Source: Aspidiotus rigidus
Taxonomy: Eukaryota > Arthropoda > Insecta > Hemiptera > Diaspididae
Assembly: GCA_035079385.1 (NCBI GenBank)
Contig: JAVHKY010000077.1
Span: forward strand, 248,001 to 312,000
Direction: 5' to 3'
DNA: 64,000 nucleotides
The translations under genes were made by a program, and so were the position numbers. A model generated the notes under the pieces. It was not told where the DNA came from. It did not search any database and saw only the letters and a list, made by a program, of their open reading frames with translations. This document shows positions 55,770 through 64,000 of the stretch, piece after piece (the first letter of the stretch is position 1; each line of letters starts with the position of its first letter).

Positions 55770-56821
55770 CCCTTAAAAAAGGACTCGACAGTATTTTACC
55801 GGACAAATTTTTTGCCCGATATCGTTGTACCTAGATTCCCGAGGTAACCGAGTTCGCGCTCGTCGTTGGTCGTTGACGTAGTCTTCATATTCCAGTACTA
55901 TAATTCTTTTTCGGTCGTGGCGGGAGTACCAAAGGCGGGTGGGGCTGTTCTTCTTCACTCTCCAACCTAGGCTCAATTCAACGGGACAGACTTCTGTATT
56001 CGCTTGCTCCTTTATGAACGTGTAGAGATCCGGGTAAGCTTTTCTATTGGTTTCATCGCTCTGGTGGATATCGAGAGAGGACAGCCCGCCTCCTACCTCG
56101 CACTGGCCCTCCGTGCACGTAATATTTGTCGAAGTACTCGATAACCGCGGTCAGTTTATTAGGGGCGTCTTTAGAAAGTTCTTCAAAGATGCGTGCTACA
56201 TCTGCTGTTGGAACGAACGCAAGGGTGAGGATCATATGCGTGTACGTTCGAATACTTTCGTCTTCTTCATCATTGGTATCGTTGCTGGAAGCCTGCGGTC
56301 TGAACTGTCTAAACACGGACTGACCGAGGGGAAAGGGCACAGTGGGATAAATTTCAGCGCACGCGTTCAAAATTGCTTTCTCAAAGTCTGTCATGATCTA
56401 CAATGATGCACAAATAGTTATTCGGAATCTTCTGCCGATGTTCGCGGGAAACTTTTTGCCGCAGATTTTCCCTTATTGGCATTTGGCTCAACACACGCGT
56501 CATCGCATTAGACAACGTATCTCAGATTATCACTGCGGGTGGGAGAGCTGGTTCCGATCGGGCTACATCCTTCAGATTTTGTACTAGGACTTGCGCTCTC
56601 ATCGCGTCTTGGTTAGGCGGGTGCGCGTGCTTGGAAGTAGTTGGCCCGGTAAGCACTGTGGTGGGATTGCGAGGACGCATCGGACGCGGTCCGTTTACAC
56701 CGTTACAGCTCTGGCGGAATACTACCGGGATCGAACTTTTTGGCAGACCTAGTACAGCCTGATGAGACTTGACGTACGTATATTCGTCCATCATCAACTT
56801 TGTCCCTACTAATTTCGCCAT
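55770..56821 (-). pseudogene. Mutator-like (MULE, FLYWCH-type) transposase remnant
   Basis: Read on the minus strand in several frames. A segment at 56,520-56,395 has DNVSNAMTRVLSQMP. The best block, 56,394-56,053, contains MTDFEKAILNACAEIYP, the MULE catalytic-core pattern TDFEKAxxNAxxExFP. It continues with THMILTLAFVPTADVARIFE, then AVIEYFDKYY and RYPPER. A last segment, 55,976-55,773 with its upstream frame, has AYPDLYTFIKEQANTEVCPV. Frameshifts and stops separate these. The family identity is inferred from motif order. The upstream 99-codon ORF (56,522-56,821) may be its N-terminal part. Confidence 0.6.
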
Positions 56822-56964
56822 TTTCCCTCGACGAGGGTGAGTCTTAGTCGCTTATTACATTAATAAGCTTTCATACTATAAGGTTCAACAAATTCATCTG
56901 AATGATTCAAACGAGCCAAAATCTTTGTGGAGTCGTGAAGGGAGTTAACGCAACTACGTACATT

Positions 56965-57024
56965 ATAGAATCAATGCGGTTTCTCAATTTATGGCCAGAA
57001 ATTGAGAAACCGCATTGATTCTAT
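56965..57024. repeat. Perfect 26-bp inverted repeat with 8-base loop
   Basis: Arms 56,965-56,990 and 56,999-57,024 (core TCAATGCGGTTTCTCAATTT and its complement) flank the loop ATGGCCAG. It overlaps the start of the Penelope-like ORF of copy 2. Confidence 0.95.
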
Positions 57025-59514
57025 TAATAACGCTGATACGGCGTATTTGCGATTTCTGTTCGGGAAGTTTCGGAACCAAAGGTCGTCGTTCTCATCTCAC
57101 ATATGGTTTCTTCGCAAATGCTTAAAATTACACCTCAAGCCTGATTTCATTAAGTTCCGGTTGTTTTCGGATTGCGATCGTACCACCAAAAAATTTGAAA
57201 AATTCTTGACGGAAAAATGGATCCGCACTGAATTGCGAAGGGGGCATGGAAAGTTGAATGTCACCACTAGGCTGAACTTTTTGGTCCATTCTAGACTTTC
57301 TGACCTACTGCATCCGGGTGAGTTGGATCTGTTTATTAAGGCTATTAATGTTAAATGCCGCAGTTTTGAAGCTAAATTGAAAAGGAAGAAAAATAAGAAA
57401 CTTTGTTCCCTCCAGAAAAAGAAAGAAAATTTGAATAACCCCGCTGTCCACGAAGTGAGACCTGAGGTCAGTGTTATCCAAAACTTCCAACCGCGCATTA
57501 TAAATTGCAGTCAGGTTGAGTTCAGTAGTGATGAGGTGAATTTATTAGAGAAAGGGTTGAAGTTCGGATTACCCCCTCTTAATAATAGTAATGCTTTGGC
57601 TAATGTTGTTGCCGACCTCGAGGTGAAAATCGGACCGGGGGTTAATACTCAAAAAAATTGTGCTGCTCTTGTCCGCAATACCCCCCTCCCTCGTATAAAC
57701 AATTACGCAATTGAGGTGATTAAGGGATTAAAGAGGAGGGTCAGGGAGGAGGGCTTAATCATCACGAAGGCTGACAAAAGTAATGCCATTGTCGTGATGG
57801 AGAAGTCCTCCTACGTCTCCAAGGTCTATGACGTTCTCGGCCAGTGTGGTGCTAAGGAAAACGACAGTTTCAATTTTCCTAAACACGTAAAAGAAGTTAG
57901 ACTTGTGATAAACGAGTGTGAATTTATTATTAAAACTCCCTCGCTAAAAAGATTGCCCCTGGAGCCCAATCCTGTGCCTCCCCTCTTGTACGGTCTACCA
58001 AAAGTCCATAAAAAGATAACCCGATGCGTCCGGTCGTATCCCTTGTGTCCTCCCCCACGTACGCTCTGGCGAAATTTTTGGACCGATGGTTTAAATCGAG
58101 AGTTGACCATGAGTCACCTTACTCGGTGAAAAATTCGGTCTCCTTGGCTGATAGGCTTAAGGATAATATTCTTCCGCTGGGATCGACCCTGTGTTCATTT
58201 GATGTGGTCGGCCTGTTCCCCAATATCCCCAGAGCAACCGCCGTGCAACATATGGGAGACCTTTTGATTGAAACAAATATTCGCCAAGAAGAATTGGGTG
58301 AATTTTTCAATCTCCTCAATATTTGTTGGTCTCCCAATTATTGCAAATTCGATAACAAGTTTTTTGAGTTTCTTGAAGAGGTTGGAATACCCATCGGTTC
58401 TCCTTTGGGTTCTCTCATTTCGGAGGTCTTTATGTCTAAGTTTGAGCTCGATTTGTTCTCCTCTGGCAGTGCGTATTTAGATCAGATTTATTATTGGCAC
58501 AGATATGTCGACGATGTGTTGTTGTGTACGTGGACTGGTCCCCGAGAGCTCCTTTTGGAGTTTCTCCAGTATTTAAATAATCAATATCCTTCTATAAAAT
58601 TTACTTTAGAAATCGGTGGCGCATCTATTAATTACTTGGATTTGACGATCTGTAATAGAGACGGTATCCATGAATTCGCCATATACAGGAAAGATACTGC
58701 GACCGATATTACTGTCCACGGAAAATCTTTTTGCCCTGTAGCCCATAAATATGCTGGATTTAACAGCTCCTCTCAATCAGTCAGCCTTCCAAAAAGAGGT
58801 ATTAACTATAAAGCACTTGGCCAGAGTGAATGAAGTGAACTTAGACATTGACCTTATGATCCAAAGGAAAGTTACTCGAAAATGCCTCGATTCCACCACC
58901 TCCCTCCCCCGCAATACGGCCCTAAACAGTAGAGAGCGTTGGATAAGGCTTCCGTTCTTGGGGCAGTTTTCAGCTCAATTGAGTCGTGTCCTACGCCCCT
59001 TTGGATTTCGGCCTGTGTATTACAACCCCAATACCATAAAAAGTTCATTGGTTAGGCTAAAAGACCCCATCCAACTGGCCGAGAGGAGTGGTGTGTATAA
59101 AGTTGAGTGTAAGGATTGTAACGGAATTTATATCGGCGAGACAGGCCGTCAGTTGAAAATTAGAATCGCTGAACATAGGAAGACGTGGGAAAAGAAGAAT
59201 ATAGGTGAATCGGCGTTTGCGGACCATCTAATCACTAGCGGCCATAGCATTAAAGAGGGGTCCGAGGTCCTCCTCTATAGAGAAAACGCGTATTCGAAGC
59301 GAAAAGCGTTAGAACACATCGAAATAATCCGTCATTTAAATAACGACGACCTTAATGTGCTCAACAGGTACATACCTGATGAGGGGTTGATTGAACTAGT
59401 TTACGAGTATGATTCACGTCGTGATGACTCGCTGGTTCAATCCTGATTTCCTCGTATGCTTCTAGTTTACAGCCGCCCCGTTGACAATGATTGTTTAATC
59501 GAAAGCGCTCCGGC
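57002..59514 (+). mobile_element. Penelope-like retroelement copy 2, near full length, two frameshifts
   Basis: Three overlapping reading frames follow the element's protein. The first, 57,002 to about 58,020, is an N-terminal region with basic coiled segments, LIITKADKSNAIVVM and PPLLYGLPKVHK. The second, about 58,020-58,795, is the RT core with MRPVVSLVSSPTYALAKFLD, LCSFDVVGLFPNI, EVGIPIGSPLGSLISEVFM and HRYVDDVLLCTWTG. The third, about 58,795-59,446, has TIKHLARVNEVNL, then the GIY-YIG domain SGVYKVECKDCNGIYIGE, TGRQLKIRIAEH and SAFADHLITSGH. The first frameshift lies in an A run at about 58,010 just before RPVVS; the second is near 58,795. About 800 residues overall, typical for the family. 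The 3' motif is at 59,480-59,514. Confidence 0.92.
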
Positions 59515-60797
59515 GTCGTTTAATTTCTGTGGCTAAAATTGTAAATTACTCCGTTTGTATTACTCGCTTGAGTATGACTTCGTCTAGTACGTACATTATG
59601 GTTGAGGAGAATTTCTCAATTTTCATAGTGGATTCATAAATAATATCTTTGCTACTGTAGTTAGTTTCTTGGCGAAATATTTCTTCAAATTTGGAAAACA
59701 TTTTTTTTTGCTTTAGTTTGTTGGCAAAAGTGTTCAAGTTCATATACTTGACATATGGGCAAAGACTTTCCCTACCTTTGATCCTCAGTGACCGAGAAAT
59801 GAGTCTTAGTATGATGCCTTAATAAGCTCGAAGAATCATAATATTTTAGGACTTTTCATGAACATAATATCCAGCTTGCATACACACGTTGTGATTTCCT
59901 TGATATCTCATTGTACATACACCGGAATTAAATTCAAGATAATAGATACGTTTTGAAGGATGAAATGCGGACTATAAATTTTTACGATTCGGGTAGGTTA
60001 CTGTACTACGAATTTCTAAGTTTATTGATAATTCTATGGTGCTGTCGAATAAAACTACTAGAGTTAAGACATTTATGGTCGTGCAATAAAGCGTTTTCTT
60101 TTTTCCTCCCTCTTATCGTTTTTTTTTTTTTTCTCTCTTTTTTACTCTCATTATAGAGCACAGTATCGGTACCTGATATAAACACAAAAGGAAAGAAGTG
60201 GACACTTCAAGGCTAGCTGTGTGTGTGGCCGCTTAGCAACGGTCAATCGAGGGGCGAATATCATACTTCACGTTTTAATTTACCCGCGTATACTTAAATC
60301 CAGCTTTTGAAGTGTATTCAAAACTCGCCGTCAAAACTTCGACTTTTTTCCAATTTACCGTCTGTCTAGTTAAGGTCACTCGGTCATGTAGACATAATTC
60401 TCACTTCTTTTTTTTTTTTTTTTTTTTTTTTTCTTCTTTCAGTATTTTCCAACTGTATTGACTTGTAGTCGGAAGTACACTTGAACTCAATTTTTGTGTC
60501 CGTTTCCTCTCCGTCCATTTGTCAATCGATTATTTTTCGATGAACTAGACCGTTATGGTCAAATTTTGACCTTCGATTTCATTTTACATTTTTTTCTTTT
60601 TTTTCCAAAGTCATTTTTTTGCGCATATACTTTTCGTTGAACTACGTACCAAAACAAAGAAGAAATTCATGTAAGTAAGTGAACATTTCGTGATATACAA
60701 GTAGTATTGTTTTATTTATTGCATCCGAAGTAAAAAAAAAATTATAACACTCATAATTACGTATGCTTACAACTTTCAATTTTTGCTATCCGCTAAG
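59515..60797. other. Region between Penelope-like copy 2 and the kinesin gene
   Basis: No gene is recognised. T-rich tracts lie near 60,119 and 60,410. The kinesin promoter and 5' UTR should be in the second half. Confidence 0.4.
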
Positions 60798-61848
60798 ATG
60801 CCCGCAAATGACGCTTCCGAGTTCGTTGACGAAGATGAGTTCACCGCCGTCTCAGGCACCGCTCAATCCCAAGATTCGAAAAAAGATAAAATCAAGGTAT
60901 CAAAACATTGTGCAACGATCATCTATAGCTTTTTAATGCTTGTAATACAATTTAAAACAGGTGGTGGTTAGGTTGCGTCCTGTAACATCTAAGGCAAATA
61001 AGAGAAGTATAGTTGTGCTTGATGATAAGGTGAGCACTATTGGTAAGTAAGTACCAATAATTTTGAAATTAACGTTCGTAAATTCATGTAAAATTGGTTT
61101 TCAGACTGTTTTATTAGAAGAAAAAGGAAATTCCTCCGAAAAAGTTTTCTCTGATTTCAAACAAAGGAAGGGTAACGACGGCAATCAGTTCACTTTTGAT
61201 GCTGTATTCAATGAAGATGCATCTCAAGTAATTCAAGTCAATTTTTATTCTTACCATACCTAGCTATATTCTTTACCGGCACGTATTGTGCTCGAATTAG
61301 AATTTTGATGTTTAAATCTGTGATCGCGATCAACTTTTCCCAGTGAGCCATAGTTAACAATGACTTTCTAAAGGCTCTATTTTTCTAATTTATACAGGAA
61401 GAAGTTTACAACGTTACTGCTAAATGTCTTGTGGACGAAATGATAGCTGGGGACAATGGAATGATTTTCGCGTACGGGGCTACAGGTTCGGGTAAGACAT
61501 ATACCATGATGGCAATTAACTACTCTACAAATAATTCAATCGAATATAGTAAAAGTGGCATCATCATACAGACATTCAAAGATTTATTCACCGCTATAAA
61601 AGAATATCATGGAAGATATATAGTAAGCATAGGTACCAATTCTAATCCCCATTAAAATTTCAATCATAACCCCTATTGATCTAGGTAAGAAAAAGGTACT
61701 TTTTTAGGTCACGCTGTCCTACATGGAAATATATAATGAAACAATAAGAGATTTATTCAATACCGATGGAGCTTATTTGGAACTACGGGGGAATGGTGAT
61801 GTTCAAGTATCTGGTTTAAAAGAGTTGGTCACCACGTCTTGTCATCAG
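60798..61848 (+). CDS. Kinesin-8 family motor (KIF19-like), 3' part outside window
   Basis: This is a microtubule motor of the kinesin-8 type, a family that moves to plus ends and limits microtubule length. Five exons in phase 0 are visible: 60798-60896, 60961-61029, 61105-61227, 61398-61622 and 61708-61848 (219 residues). After an acidic N-terminus ([15 protein letters not shown]) come [11 protein letters not shown] and [17 protein letters not shown]. The P-loop follows, [13 protein letters not shown], then [17 protein letters not shown] and [17 protein letters not shown], with [16 protein letters not shown] after it. The order matches KIF19 more than KIF18. Switch I/II (SSRSH, DLAGSE) and the rest must lie beyond 64,000, since no matching exon is seen after 61,848. 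The ATG at 60,798 is the first in frame. Confidence 0.88.
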
Positions 61849-63020
61849 GTTAGTCTTCAGTAGTATTATTAGGTGTACCAAAAACTTGCATTGAAAAAAT
61901 ACTCATTGTTTTGTTCTACAGAAAAAATCTGCCCCCTGCTTCTCTATGTAATACGTATTTTTCTTTTCACTTGGAATAGAATATATGAGCCAGCATCATT
62001 GACATTTTCTTTTTTGAGGAAGAAGGAAGAGAGAGTGATTTTTCTCTCATCGAAGAATATCATGACCCATACGTCAACTTGTAGTTGTAAAATCAGTTTT
62101 TAAACCTGTAATTTCAACAATGCATTTTTTTTTTTGGGGGGGTTTTACCAAGTTTGAATCAATTCACTTCACGTCAACTATCAACTTGAAAAGTGTGCGT
62201 AGACTTACTGAGACTATATCTACAATATTTTCTTTTTCTATTTTAGTGGGGTGTACATAAGATATTTCATGTCTTATTTTTATTGCTTTTTTTTCGTTAA
62301 TTCACTTTTTATTTTCTACTTTCACTGGTGATATAGTTTCGGTTGTAAAATTCAATGGTCAAAGTAATCAAGTTAGAATAAACGTTTAGATACCTATATT
62401 TGTACCTTGCCTTTTAATAATTGTAAATTTAGTCAATTTAATCTCATCATCAATGTTCGTACATATAAATTCCACTTCGTTTCACAAAAATTAAAATTGA
62501 TCTCCTCGCTAAAAATCTTATCAGTTCTTCAGGATGAACGAGTGATTATGAAAATCTAGAAAACTTGTAAGAGTTTTTATTTCATATTTTCCGTTTATCA
62601 GGGATCGTTATGAATCAAAATTGCAGAATATATTTTGAATTTTGTGTATCCTCAGGAACAGTAGATTATCGCCTTCGTTATGTTTTCTTTTTTTTTTCTT
62701 TCTTGTTCTAATGGGACCGCAGATCAATTTCAGCCGAGTTTGAGCCAACCTACCCCCCAAATCTCCCCGGCTACGCCTGTAAGATCTACAAGAAAATTAT
62801 TTTCATGTTTTTGCCCAGAAGAAACGAAATAATAATGCAACAGAGAGGTTAGTAATTCGAACTTTTCTATATCGAAGTGTCGAGTTTTTGGTCCGTATCC
62901 TGTTACTATTCTAGCGAAGCTCTGGTAGATCCTACAACTGGGAAAAATATTTGTGCGACACTTTTTCTGCTGTAATTTTAGTATAATGTGTCGTGAAAAA
63001 CCTAACAGAGGATGGAAAAA

Positions 63021-63096
63021 GCGACGGTTTCCTTAAAACAGTTAAACGAGGAATGCAAGGAACCTGTTTTATCAGTCAAATTGGATTTGGTATTGA
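63021..63096. repeat. Direct repeat, copy 1 of about 77 bp
   Basis: Contains GACGGTTTCCTTAA, GTTAAACGAGGAA, AACCTGT and GATATTGAG-like blocks. It is repeated at 63,567-63,643 in the same orientation, about 550 bp further on. Spacer sequence also repeats (TATCATATATAG, GAAATTTTTCCAAGT), suggesting a tandem array. Confidence 0.65.
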
Positions 63097-63566
63097 GAAT
63101 TCAAGAAGCCTAGACCTAGTATAAAGCTTGTACAAAGAAGGCTTAGACCTACTAAGCCTAGTATAAAATAGGAAGTCATCAGTGGCCTGGACCTATTTTA
63201 GGAACATTGAGACATATATAAGTCAAGAGTCGAAATTTTCCAAGTCCCTCTCGTATCATATATAGCTCGAGAGTGGAAATTTTTCCAAGTTTTTCGCCGG
63301 ACGGCGTACGGCGAAATGCCCAAAAAACACCCCATTGAATAGGTTCTTGGTTAAAACAGAGAAAAATTTGGAGGCAAGAGTGGGGAACCCGCAATCCACC
63401 CTATTCTCAATTCTCTGTCATGAATTTCTTCTCATTCCTGTCTATGTAGTCGAAATTGTTAATAGCTTGAATGACCCCTTCTCTTATGTAACTATCGTAA
63501 TTTAGCAAGGAACCTAATCGGGGGGGGGGAGGGGTTATTTCTAAAAATTTACCGTAAAAACAAAAA

Positions 63567-63643
63567 GACGACGGTTTCCTTAACAAAGTTAAACGAGGAA
63601 CACAGAGAACCTGTCGTATGGGTCGAATTGGTTCTGATATTGA
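63567..63643. repeat. Direct repeat, copy 2
   Basis: Partner of 63,021-63,096, with scattered substitutions but the same order of blocks. Confidence 0.65.
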
Positions 63644-63977
63644 GCATTACTTGTTATTTCTGAGTTTTCCTCCTATCATGTATAGCTTCGAGGTAAAAAT
63701 TTATCTCCCTCTCCTATCATATATAGGTCATCCCCTCCCCCTCCTAGCGTATACTATGATTAGAAAGTAGAAATTTTTCCAAGTCTTCCAAAAGGTTGAA
63801 ACTTTCCAAGTCCCCCTCCCATGATATATAGCCCGGTGGTCGGTGTACATAGTTTGAAAGATAGCCCCTTCGAGTAACTAGATATGCAAAGCTTTCTACA
63901 CCAATTGAAATGGCCCCTTCAATAAGCGAGATATACAACCCTCCAAACACCATAAGACTCAGAACGTTCTTCTAAGG

Positions 63978-64000
63978 CAGTGGTCCGCAACCTGTGCGCC
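63978..64000 (+). mobile_element. Probable hAT element terminus at window edge
   Basis: The sequence starts CAGTGGTCCGCAACC, very like the CAGTGGTTCTCAACC ends of SPIN/Charlie-type hAT transposons. Only 23 bases are visible. Confidence 0.45.

Larger units (their letters stand above)
61849..64000. other. Kinesin intron, repeat-rich, runs off the window
   Basis: No kinesin exon is recognised here. The stretch holds a CCGGCTACGCCTG motif near 62,768 that resembles the end of a CAG(T/G)GCGTAG-type MITE, a pair of direct repeats, and a hAT-type terminus at the edge. Confidence 0.4.

Noticed and set aside
56047..56406. 119-codon plus-strand ORF
   Set aside because: The opposite strand carries the MULE-like motifs; this frame has no recognisable domain.

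Overview
This window is eukaryotic nuclear DNA, almost certainly from an insect. It is AT-rich, its genes carry many short GT-AG introns, and it holds insect hallmarks: a takeout/JHBP-family gene, a troponin T gene with a C-terminal poly-glutamate tail and mutually exclusive exons, and arthropod-type Penelope-like, R1-like, Mutator-like and hAT elements. A hemipteran is possible, but that is only a guess. All splice structures were read by eye from reading frame, GT-AG borders and family knowledge; no search was run. Left part (1-23,113), compact single-copy genes: HSDL2 (-, 3' end outside the window), LAMTOR5 (+), RFT1 (-), ALG8 (+), a takeout-like gene (-), MED22 (+), PIGC (+) and a PP2C phosphatase (+). 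HSDL2/LAMTOR5, RFT1/ALG8 and takeout/MED22 are head-to-head pairs. LAMTOR5 and RFT1 converge tail-to-tail with overlapping 3' UTRs. RFT1 and ALG8 both serve dolichol-linked oligosaccharide assembly for N-glycosylation, and PIGC starts GPI-anchor synthesis, so three ER-membrane lipid-linked sugar genes lie within 16 kb. Middle part (23,113-33,400): no recognisable host gene, but many non-autonomous elements, several with clear 8-bp target duplications, fold-back repeats, and a LINE RNase H remnant. 33,418-50,500 (-): troponin T (upheld-like), twelve constitutive or mutually exclusive coding exons plus three candidate cassette exons. Its introns contain a 1.9-kb inverted-repeat element built from a GAGGACATAATGAGG-like motif, fold-back MITEs, a LINE remnant and one hAT-like MITE nested inside another. 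52,000-59,600: a graveyard of mobile elements, comprising two Penelope-like elements (RT plus GIY-YIG) in opposite orientation, an R1-like LINE and a Mutator-like transposase remnant. 60,798 to the window edge (+): the first five coding exons of a kinesin-8 (KIF19-like) motor, with a repeat-rich intron running off the end.
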